Shown: positions 16,850 to 23,264 of the stretch, one piece after another | How the letters are laid out: the number at the start of each line of letters is the position of its first letter | How positions within the stretch are numbered: the first letter of the stretch is position 1 | From: Bacteroidota bacterium | GTDB taxonomy: Bacteria > Bacteroidota > Ignavibacteria > Palsa-1295 | Assembly (NCBI GenBank): GCA_030706385.1 | Contig: JAUZOQ010000015.1 | Coordinates: 1 to 47,482 of the forward strand | DNA length: 47,482 nucleotides | Reading direction: 5' to 3' | Program-made: the position numbers and the translations under genes | The notes under the pieces: model-generated | The model's database searches: none | Seen by the model: the letters and a program-made list of their open reading frames with translations, nothing else | What the model was told of the DNA's origin: nothing

Positions 16850-17290
16850 ATGGCAATCATCAATCCTCATATTAATTTCAACGGCAATGCCGAAGAAGCC
16901 TTCGCCTTTTACAAATCCGTATTTGGCGGAGACTTCGCAAAGATCATTCGTTTCAAGGACCTTGCATCTACAGGATTTCCGGCATCGGAAAAAGAAGAAA
17001 ATAAAATTATCTACATATCGTTGCCTATCGGTAAAGGTAGTATGTTAATAGCCAACGATGTTCCGGAAATTTTAGGACGAACGAACGAAAACGAAAACAG
17101 ATCGAAGATATCGGTCAGCGCAGAAACGAGAGAAGAAGCGGACAAATTATTCTACGGACTTTCAGCAGGCGGCGAAATCGAAGGGCCTCTTGGAGATAGC
17201 CCCTGGGATACATACTTCGGATGTTTTAGAGATAAATATGGTATTGAATGGATCGTAGAATTCGATCCACATCATAAAAGCCTGATCTAA
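16850..17290 (+). CDS. PhnB-like VOC-family protein
   Basis: A 146-residue protein of the PhnB/3-demethylubiquinone-methyltransferase-like branch of the VOC superfamily. It starts MAIINPHINFNGNAEEAFAFYKSVFGG and ends GDSPWDTYFGCFRDKYGIEWIVEF, both hallmarks of this branch. Function is not settled for most members. The ATG at 16850 places the conserved start immediately after it. The DUF1801 gene begins two bases after its stop, so the two are translationally linked. Confidence 0.85.
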   Translation: MAIINPHINFNGNAEEAFAFYKSVFGGDFAKIIRFKDLASTGFPASEKEENKIIYISLPIGKGSMLIANDVPEILGRTNENENRSKISVSAETREEADKLFYGLSAGGEIEGPLGDSPWDTYFGCFRDKYGIEWIVEFDPHHKSLI

Positions 17291-17292
17291 CC

Positions 17293-17718
17293 ATGAGCGT
17301 AAAAGACGAAATCAAAGAGTATATCGCAAGCCAACCCGAGCCGAAACGCAGCGAGATGCAGGAGCTGCACCGGATCATTCTGGAAGCAATGCCGAAATGC
17401 AAATTATGGTACTTAGATGGCAAAGATGAGAAAGGTAAGGTTGTTTCCAATCCGAATGTCGGATATGGGCTTCAAACCATAACATATGCCGATGGAAAGA
17501 CCAGAGAGTTTTATCAAATCGGCCTCAGCGCAAATACAACCGGAATCTCCCTCTATATCATGGGCCTGGATGATAAGGCCTACCTAAAGAAGACATACGG
17601 GAAAAATATTGGTAAGGCAAGCGTGACCGGATATTGCATTAAGTTCAAATCGCTGAAAGATATCAACATCGAAACGCTTGTATCGGCAATTCGGTATGGG
17701 CATGAGGCTACGAAGTAG
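17293..17718 (+). CDS. DUF1801 domain-containing protein, second copy
   Basis: A 141-residue soluble protein with the DUF1801 pattern: an N-terminal helix EIKEYIASQPEPKRSEMQELHRI, then KCKLWYLDGK, NPNVGYGLQTITYADGK, and REFYQIGLSANTTGISLYIMG. It lies two bases behind the PhnB-like gene; such pairs are common in Bacteroidota accessory DNA. It is related to, but clearly diverged from, the copy at 5612. Biochemical role unknown. Confidence 0.8.
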   Translation: MSVKDEIKEYIASQPEPKRSEMQELHRIILEAMPKCKLWYLDGKDEKGKVVSNPNVGYGLQTITYADGKTREFYQIGLSANTTGISLYIMGLDDKAYLKKTYGKNIGKASVTGYCIKFKSLKDINIETLVSAIRYGHEATK

Positions 17719-17820
17719 CTGCGTCCCCTTTTTCAAAAAACTTCTTTACTTCCTTCCTCGTTAACCGTCGTGGTAAAATTGCGGTAACAATCCATACACA
17801 ATAATAAAAGGTACGACTCT

Positions 17821-18390
17821 ATGAGAAAGATATTTTCGTTTATGCACATATCGCTTGACGGTTTTGTAGCAGGACCTAACGGAGAGATGAACTGGATCAA
17901 AGTTGATGAAGAAATTTTCGATCATGTCGGTAAACGCATCAGCGAAGGCGACACGGCTTTATACGGACGGGTAACCTACGAGATGATGGAAAATTACTGG
18001 CCGACTGCAGCAGATAAGCCGAATGCGAGCAAGCACGATATTGAACACTCGAAGTGGTATGCCCAAGTTCATAAAGTTGTTCTATCGAAAACAATGAAAG
18101 GCAAAGCTCCCGCGAACACAACCATTATTAGCGACAACCTTGCGGAGCGAATCAATGAATTAAAACAACAGCCAGGCAGCGACATCCTGCTTTTCGGCAG
18201 TCCGACAGCCACCCATGCCCTCATGCAACTGAACGCCATCGACGGCTACTGGCTCTTCGTGAACCCGATCATTCTCGGGAAAGGAATTCCGCTCTTCGTA
18301 GATATCAAAGACCAGGTAAAACTAAAATTGTTGCATACGCAGGCGTTTACTAACGGAGTGACGGAATTGAGTTATGTGGTAGAGAGGTAA
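17821..18390 (+). CDS. dihydrofolate reductase family protein (RibD C-terminal-like), paralogue 3
   Basis: A 189-residue member of the same family as the genes at 9612 and 13546. It starts MRKIFSFMHISLDGFVAGPNGEMNW, has GRVTYEMMENYWP near residue 49, and ends with ILLFGSPTATHALMQLNAIDGYWLFVNPIILGKGIPLF. Its last ~90 bases reappear, mutated, at 22971-23070, and both copies are followed by heptad repeats. It is probably an NADPH-dependent reductase of unknown substrate. Confidence 0.85.
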   Translation: MRKIFSFMHISLDGFVAGPNGEMNWIKVDEEIFDHVGKRISEGDTALYGRVTYEMMENYWPTAADKPNASKHDIEHSKWYAQVHKVVLSKTMKGKAPANTTIISDNLAERINELKQQPGSDILLFGSPTATHALMQLNAIDGYWLFVNPIILGKGIPLFVDIKDQVKLKLLHTQAFTNGVTELSYVVER

Positions 18391-18411
18391 GAAGGCTGAA
18401 GGGGCAGCTAG

Positions 18412-18439
18412 CCACTGATCACCGGCCACTGGCCACTGT
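18412..18439. repeat. degenerate heptad tandem repeat, copy 3
   Basis: Four 7-base units (CCACTGA, TCACCGG, CCACTGG, CCACTGT) just after the RibD-like gene at 17821. It is followed directly by the AATGTAAAATT-type repeat. Confidence 0.75.
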
Positions 18440-18447
18440 CCCTCCCC

Positions 18448-18478
18448 AATTTTACATTTTACATTTTTAATTTCACGT
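18448..18478. repeat. AATGTAAAATT-type repeat, second copy
   Basis: Closely matches the repeat at 7491-7536 and has the same orientation relative to the minus-strand gene it follows. It abuts the stop codon of the RepA-like ATPase gene. Confidence 0.6.
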
Positions 18479-19516
18479 TGCCTCCTTGGCCGATGTGAAT
18501 GCCGGATTTGCATATATCCCTCGTGAAGTTGTTTTCAGGTTTGCGTTGAGCCACCGTTTTGCCGTCGATTCGGATACTGCGAATTGCTGCTCGATTCGCT
18601 TTACCAGGTCCTGACGCGTCAGGCCTTCTTCATCGGATCTGAAAAGCTCATCGCCTCGGATCTTTTCGATCGCAGTCGGCCCCTGATCGAACTTCAGGTC
18701 CATTACTTTCTTCTTATCGCCTGTATTGTGGTACCGGAAATTCTCCGCATCGAATTTCAGCACGAGCGCTTCCTTCTTGAATTGATCGGGTACGCCGTTA
18801 CCCTTCGTGCAGGCAAGAAACTTCACGGCATTATCTTCCTTCGAAGGACGAAGCTCCAGCACCGTTCGGACTTTTTGCACAAAACCGGAGCCGCCTTGAA
18901 CGTGAACATGATCAGGACTCAGATTGCGCGCAGCTTTATTTGTATGATGAACAAATACGATTGCCAGTCCGTGTTTTTTCGCAAGCACGGAGAACGGACG
19001 CAGCGAATTCCGATTCTGAATATTGGAATTCCCTTCGCCGCCCCGGAAAACATCTCCATAGGCATCGATGATCACAAGATCGAAACCGGTAGCGGATAGA
19101 TACTCTTCAATGCGGGCGACGATCTCATCCGGAGTAAGGTCATCGGCAAGCAGCAGATGCAGATTGTTGTCGGATTGCTCTGCATTCTCCTGGGGGTACG
19201 TTGAGCCTATTTTTCCGAAACAATATTTCGTTGCCTCGACCGTATCTTCCGTCGTTACGAATAACGCCCGCTGGTGTCGCGGACGCAGAGGAAGTCCGAG
19301 AAATTCCTGCTCACCGTATGCAACGGCAAAAGCGAGATTTCGGCAGAGCATTGATTTTCCGGAATCGGGCATGCCGACAACGGCAGCAATTCCGACCTGA
19401 GGGATATACGGCTCCAAAAGAGCTTCGTAATCGAATGCAGTATTCTTCAACTCACCCCAGGTATAAGCATCATGAATCACATCCTGTGTTTCGACAGTGT
19501 TTTGGTTTTCGTTCAT
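18473..19516 (-). CDS. RepA-like RecA-fold AAA ATPase
   Basis: A 347-residue ATPase of the AAA_25/RepA type, related to plasmid and phage replicative helicases and KaiC-like RecA folds. Walker A GMPDSGKS lies at 48-55 and Walker B DLVIIDAYGD ends in the acidic Asp151. A following FVHHTNK (His190, His191) and a Gly-rich QGGSGFVQKVRTVLEL are typical of hexameric RepA proteins. The C-terminus (EEGLTRQDLVKRIEQQFAVSESTAKRWLNANL) looks like a winged-helix DNA-binding segment. Such genes are common in mobile elements and plasmids. The AT-rich DNA at 19517-19877 lies directly upstream. Confidence 0.75.
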   Translation of the reverse strand: MNENQNTVETQDVIHDAYTWGELKNTAFDYEALLEPYIPQVGIAAVVGMPDSGKSMLCRNLAFAVAYGEQEFLGLPLRPRHQRALFVTTEDTVEATKYCFGKIGSTYPQENAEQSDNNLHLLLADDLTPDEIVARIEEYLSATGFDLVIIDAYGDVFRGGEGNSNIQNRNSLRPFSVLAKKHGLAIVFVHHTNKAARNLSPDHVHVQGGSGFVQKVRTVLELRPSKEDNAVKFLACTKGNGVPDQFKKEALVLKFDAENFRYHNTGDKKKVMDLKFDQGPTAIEKIRGDELFRSDEEGLTRQDLVKRIEQQFAVSESTAKRWLNANLKTTSRGIYANPAFTSAKEAT

Positions 19517-19560
19517 AGTGGTATTTTGATTTTGGAAATATCGTTGGGACTAGCGTGGCT

Positions 19561-19610
19561 CTTTGGGTCAAGCCCCATTTACGAGGAAATAGCTGAGCTG
19601 AGCCAACGGG
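19561..19610. repeat. ~52-bp palindromic element, divergent copy D
   Basis: Shares CTTTGGGTCA at the left end and GCTGAG near the right end with copies A-C, and keeps their overall length. The ends can pair (TTGG with CCAA, TCA with TGA). It is the most diverged of the four. Confidence 0.5.
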
Positions 19611-19746
19611 ATTTGGTAGGAATTACCCGATACAAATATACGAAACAAAATGCCATTTGTCAAGTCAAAAACACAACTATTTATCCACAAAATACATAAT
19701 ATGCTGATATATATGCTCTTTTGATATAATAATATAACGGAAGGAT
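19611..19746. other. AT-rich stretch with a DnaA-box-like 9-mer (possible origin)
   Basis: TTATCCACA at 19681-19689 is identical to the strong E. coli DnaA box. About 50 bases of AT-rich DNA follow, holding two ATATGCT repeats. The stretch lies upstream of the RepA-like ATPase gene. A single box can occur by chance, so an origin is only a suggestion. Confidence 0.3.
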
Positions 19747-19800
19747 GCTTTGGGTCAGGGCGTGTTTCTTAGGGAATTTGTGGGCTGAGACAAAGGGGGA
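19747..19800. repeat. ~52-bp palindromic element, copy A
   Basis: Begins GCTTTGGGTCAGGG, has the invariant core TTTCTTAGGGAATTTGTG, and ends CTGAGACAAAGGGG. The ends pair as CTTTG with CAAAG and TCAG with CTGA. Confidence 0.8.
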
Positions 19801-19877
19801 AGACCAATGACAGCCCATCGCACCTTTAGCCTTTTCCTTAGTAACAAATCCAAGGCGTTGAAGTTATTATCCCGACT

Positions 19878-20120
19878 ATGAGCCGCTCATTCAAGAAATC
19901 ACCACACATGTCGTATTGCAAGGGACCGAAAGGCTCGGATAAATTCGACAAGCAATTAGCGCACGCCGCCTTCCGCCGACGTGAACGCATTGCCCTGCAT
20001 ACTGAAAATTACGATGCTCTGCCGGTAAAAATCACCGAAGCGCGGGATGTCTATGATTTTGTCTCAGACGGTCCGAAACATTACCGAAAGGATTTAGATA
20101 AAAAATGGATGAGGAAATAG
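19878..20120 (+). CDS. conserved-looking basic hypothetical protein
   Basis: An 80-residue, highly charged protein (many Lys, Arg, Asp) beginning MSRSFKKSPHMSYCKGPKGSDK and ending DLDKKWMRK. It has no membrane segment. I do not recognise the family; the start only superficially recalls ribosomal protein S19. It sits between the ~52-bp element copy A and a HicAB module, to which it is convergent with a 3-base gap. Confidence 0.5.
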   Translation: MSRSFKKSPHMSYCKGPKGSDKFDKQLAHAAFRRRERIALHTENYDALPVKITEARDVYDFVSDGPKHYRKDLDKKWMRK

Positions 20121-20123
20121 CAA

Positions 20124-20366
20124 TCAGTCTTTCCCCTCGATGATCTCGATACACTCTTCTTTTGTAAGGTTCAGACTGCGTAGAATTTGCCTGACAATGA
20201 ATTCCGGAACGGGATCAATATGAGTCTGAATGGTGAATGGACGTCGAAGATCCTTACGTGTCCATTTCTCATGCCCTCCTTTTACGCTTGTTTTGTTGCA
20301 TCCGACAGCCTGGAGGAACAAACGGAAATCTTTAAGGGAAATATTCGATACCCTTCGCGTTGACAT
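20124..20366 (-). CDS. hicA: HicA-family mRNA interferase toxin (module 1)
   Basis: An 80-residue protein with the small double-stranded-RNA-binding-like fold of HicA: an N-terminal helix LKDFRLFLQAVGC, then GGHEKWTRK with the catalytic-type His32, and FTIQTHIDPVPEFIVRQILRSLNLTKEE at the end. HicA toxins cleave mRNA and are neutralised by HicB. Its start overlaps the stop of the upstream hicB by one base, so the order is antitoxin then toxin, as in some HicBA pairs. Confidence 0.75.
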   Translation of the reverse strand: MSTRRVSNISLKDFRLFLQAVGCNKTSVKGGHEKWTRKDLRRPFTIQTHIDPVPEFIVRQILRSLNLTKEECIEIIEGKD

Positions 20367-20764
20367 TACGCAGCGATGGAAAGATGGATTGGCCGCTGAG
20401 TGACCCGAAAATCTTTTTGAGCATTCACGATACCTCTGAGCAGTTCATTACTCACCAAAAGCGCAGAAAGCTCAGGACCTTTGATACTTGCATTATGCGC
20501 TTTTGTTTTCCATCCTAAGGATTTCAATTCTTTGATGAGCGTACCTTTTGTCGTCGTATAATCAAGAAACTCACCCAGGACTATTTCAAATGATCTCTCA
20601 GCTTCTTTCAGGGTTCTTCCGTATCCGCTCAGATCCAGCGATGGGCAATAAATGATCTCAACGTCATCTTCCGTAAATTCAAAGACAGGAACCTGAACCT
20701 CGAATTTCGCCTTCTTCGTCTTGAACGTTCCTTTTGCAGTAAGCTTTTTAGCCGTCTTCGCCAT
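20366..20764 (-). CDS. hicB: HicB-family antitoxin (module 1)
   Basis: A 132-residue protein with a HicB-like partial RNase-H fold: FEVQVPVFEFTEDDVEIIYCPSLDLSGYGRTLKEAERSFEIVLGEFLDYTT. A C-terminal extension follows, without an obvious helix-turn-helix. It is encoded directly upstream of hicA with a one-base overlap. It would neutralise the toxin by binding it and may repress the operon. The Lys-rich N-terminus (MAKTAKKLTAKGTFKTKKAK) is unusual and may bind DNA. Confidence 0.7.
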   Translation of the reverse strand: MAKTAKKLTAKGTFKTKKAKFEVQVPVFEFTEDDVEIIYCPSLDLSGYGRTLKEAERSFEIVLGEFLDYTTTKGTLIKELKSLGWKTKAHNASIKGPELSALLVSNELLRGIVNAQKDFRVTQRPIHLSIAA

Positions 20765-20945
20765 CGTAAGGTATAGTTAAGTAATGATTTTTAGGAACGC
20801 ACAAAAATGAGAGAAAGTGCAATGAACACCATGGTCGATTCTCCCAAAATCCGGATCAAATCCCATGAATCCCATTAATATTGGTAAATTTTACATTGTC
20901 CGATCTCCTCTGCTAAAGACTAATGACGAACGACTGAATTAACAG

Positions 20946-21209
20946 ATGGGCACTTATGCCATTGTTCCGGTTCTCATTTTGAAACTTAGTGAAATCCAGG
21001 ACGTTTCAAATGCGATGGAAATACTTACGTTCAAGGGATGGCTTATTGTGATGGCTTTCTCAGGGTTTGCCCTGCTTTCTTTCTATCTTGCAAGAAAATG
21101 GAACTCCCGTCGTATTCTCAGGCTGCCACTGCTCTTTTTAGGGATAGCAATTCTAAGCCTCCTCATTTATTTTCTTATAGGAGTTTTAACATTCCAACCA
21201 TTAACGTAA
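20946..21209 (+). CDS. small integral membrane protein
   Basis: An 87-residue product with about three hydrophobic segments (residues 4-13, 28-46 and 52-80). No family recognised. The gene stands alone between the HicAB module and copy B of the ~52-bp element. Confidence 0.45.
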   Translation: MGTYAIVPVLILKLSEIQDVSNAMEILTFKGWLIVMAFSGFALLSFYLARKWNSRRILRLPLLFLGIAILSLLIYFLIGVLTFQPLT

Positions 21210-21279
21210 ATATTCCACCTATCCAGAGCCTAACTGCATGAGAAACTCGGAAGAGCCAGTCGGGGCGCAGGGGCTGATT

Positions 21280-21330
21280 GCTTTGGGTCAGCGCTTGTTT
21301 CTTAGGGAATTTGTGAGCTGAGACGAAGGG
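21280..21330. repeat. ~52-bp palindromic element, copy B
   Basis: Shares the core TTTCTTAGGGAATTTGTG with copies A and C. The ends pair well here: CTTTG with CGAAG (one wobble) and TCAGC with GCTGA. It lies between the small membrane protein gene and the T9SS gene. Confidence 0.8.
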
Positions 21331-21442
21331 TCATCGAGTGAACCGGTGGCGCTGGGACATTCACAACTACCGTCAACGGGCAAGAGGTGACTAATTTTTG
21401 CCCAGCTAGTTCAGGTAACTAAATTGTTTAGTCGGATGTCTT

Positions 21443-22786
21443 ATGACCATGAGAATTCTGCTTATCCTCATAGCACTCGAGCAGCTGATCTGGGCAATTC
21501 CTTCCAGATCACAGACAGTTGCGCCTATTTTTAAAGTTGCAGTCGGAGATACCCTTCTCATAGACTCAAACTCTGTTTCTCGTTACGGCTGTGGTCAGAT
21601 GAACATCGATTTAAGTATGTCTTCAAACGATACTTCTAATTTCGACTTCCGTTATCACTATAGTTCAGATCATCAGACAGTATATTACCGGGTATACTTT
21701 ACTCCAAAAGTACCTGGCATTTTTCATGGTATCTTCCACTTATCCTATAACTTTTACAATCAGAGATGTAATCTTCAAGACAGTGCAAAATTGGAATATT
21801 ATTGTGAAACACCGCATGATACTTCACAAATTATTTTTAGACCTGACATATATTCAGTTAGACTTTCAGTCGATACTGCGAAAGAAATTGTTAATGGCAC
21901 GGTACCAACGACGTTTCATAATTATTCGGGCAAGCAGTTAGTAATTGATAGTATCCGTTTTTTAGGTTTGAAATCAAATCTTTGTTCCTTTTCTTTGGAT
22001 TCGGTAATGAGTTCAAAGCCTAAAATTATACCGTTCGATTCAGTTGATGAAGTCTTGAATATTTATATGACTTCTAAAAAAGGTCCCGGATTAACGGTTG
22101 ATGCCGGTGCCCTTTTGTATGAACATATTGGGAATAGCGAACACATTGATACGCTTTTACTTACTTACTCTTCCGATCCCTTTTGTTGTCCACAAGCGAA
22201 TTTTATTGGACCATTTACAACTAATGGAATTAAGTTTGTAGCGACAGCAGGTGAAACACAAGATTCTGCAGTCACAATTGTTTATTCGAAATTCGTTACT
22301 AGTTTCAGTATAGATTCATTGACGTACCCCTTTTCCTATACTGTTGAAGATAAACCCTTTAGAAAAATTCTACATCTGCATTATCATCCAATTCTACATG
22401 ATACAAGCGATGCAGGTTTAAGCATACATTATTCTGTTCGAGACTTTAATGGGGACATTTTACAATTTACTATCCGAGACGATTATTTTATGTTCCTTGG
22501 TCTATATTGGGTGGCTCTAACAAACGAAGTTAGACAAAGTGACACTCACGATTCAGCAATCAAAATCGCACCGAATCCTGCAAGCAGACTTATTACCGTT
22601 TCTTTGGCAGATTACCAGGGAGAATATGACATTGCTATTTACAGCAGTACTGGCAGTCTGGTAAAATCTCTAGGCATCAACTCTTTCCCAAGCCAGATAA
22701 ATATTAGCGAACTTTCCCCAGGTACCTATTTTATGAAGGCAAGTGGAAAGCATGGGGCTTATTATCAGAAGTTTATTGTGGAGTGA
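21443..22786 (+). CDS. T9SS type A sorting-domain protein, large secreted
   Basis: A 447-residue secreted protein. The N-terminus is a signal peptide (MTMRILLILIALEQLIWAIPSRSQ), and the last ~75 residues form a type IX sorting domain: APNPASRLITVSLADYQGEYDIAIYSSTGSLVKSL ... LSPGTYFMKASGKHGAYYQKFIVE. The central 350 residues are beta-rich and unrecognised; they contain paired cysteines (CGQMN, RCNLQD). It is exported by the T9SS to the cell surface or medium. An alternative ATG lies six bases downstream. The coding DNA is visibly more AT-rich than neighbouring genes, and the gene is bracketed by copies B and C of the ~52-bp element. Confidence 0.8.
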   Translation: MTMRILLILIALEQLIWAIPSRSQTVAPIFKVAVGDTLLIDSNSVSRYGCGQMNIDLSMSSNDTSNFDFRYHYSSDHQTVYYRVYFTPKVPGIFHGIFHLSYNFYNQRCNLQDSAKLEYYCETPHDTSQIIFRPDIYSVRLSVDTAKEIVNGTVPTTFHNYSGKQLVIDSIRFLGLKSNLCSFSLDSVMSSKPKIIPFDSVDEVLNIYMTSKKGPGLTVDAGALLYEHIGNSEHIDTLLLTYSSDPFCCPQANFIGPFTTNGIKFVATAGETQDSAVTIVYSKFVTSFSIDSLTYPFSYTVEDKPFRKILHLHYHPILHDTSDAGLSIHYSVRDFNGDILQFTIRDDYFMFLGLYWVALTNEVRQSDTHDSAIKIAPNPASRLITVSLADYQGEYDIAIYSSTGSLVKSLGINSFPSQINISELSPGTYFMKASGKHGAYYQKFIVE

Positions 22787-22833
22787 GCCCTGCGACACTT
22801 GTTGGTGCTTTAGGTTTTAAAGCTCTACCTTGA

Positions 22834-22888
22834 TTTGCTTGGGTCAATGCTTGTTTCTTAGGGAATTTGTGAACTGAGACAAAGGGGC
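22834..22888. repeat. ~52-bp palindromic element, copy C
   Basis: Contains TGCTTGTTTCTTAGGGAATTTGTG and AACTGAGACAAAGGGG, very close to copies A and B. One T of the initial CTTTGGG is missing. It lies just downstream of the T9SS gene. Confidence 0.8.
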
Positions 22889-22970
22889 TGACTGCGAGAA
22901 AATTGATAATCCTAGATCCAAACGCAACATGTCGCCCCGACGGTGCTCCGCTTAGTCTTGCTCTCTTTTT

Positions 22971-23070
22971 CCTCTTCTCAGATATCAAAGACCAAGTAAA
23001 ACTAAAACTCCTGAATACGCGGCCGTTTACGTGAGGAGTGACGGAGTTGAGTTATGAAGTGGAGAGATAA
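22971..23070 (+). pseudogene. decayed 3' fragment of a RibD-like gene
   Basis: About 74 of 90 bases at 22981-23070 match the end of the RibD-like gene at 18301-18390, including the same TAA stop. The reading frame now carries an internal TGA (at 23032-23034), and no start or upstream portion of the gene is present. Like its parent, it is followed by a heptad array. This is a partial duplication of the gene tail with flanking repeat, not a functional gene. Confidence 0.85.
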
Positions 23071-23092
23071 CAACAACTGAACTGTCGGCTAG

Positions 23093-23113
23093 CCGTTGGT
23101 CACTAGCCACTGC
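23093..23113. repeat. degenerate heptad tandem repeat, copy 4
   Basis: Three 7-base units (CCGTTGG, TCACTAG, CCACTGC) after the RibD-like pseudogene fragment, mirroring copy 3 after the intact gene. Confidence 0.6.
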
Positions 23114-23160
23114 ACCTCGCTCTGAAGAGCGATAAGCCTAGATTCTCCCTTCGCTTTTGC

Positions 23161-23181
23161 CAACTAAAAGCTAGCAACTAA
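23161..23181. repeat. degenerate heptad repeat, copy 5 (CAACTAA type)
   Basis: CAACTAA, AAGCTAG, CAACTAA in register. It is short and variant, but the seven-base period matches the other arrays. Confidence 0.4.
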
Positions 23182-23264
23182 GGGCTGCCGGATAGTTCGT
23201 CTAAGAATATTCTAGTCCCCAAACTCACGTTTGAGACAAACTAAACTGGTGAGTCAGACCGCCC

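Larger units (their letters stand above)
22787..23264. other. repeat-rich, gene-free stretch
   Basis: About 480 bases with no intact gene. It holds copy C of the ~52-bp element, the decayed 3' end of a RibD-like gene, and two heptad arrays, each listed separately. The rest looks non-coding. Confidence 0.6.
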
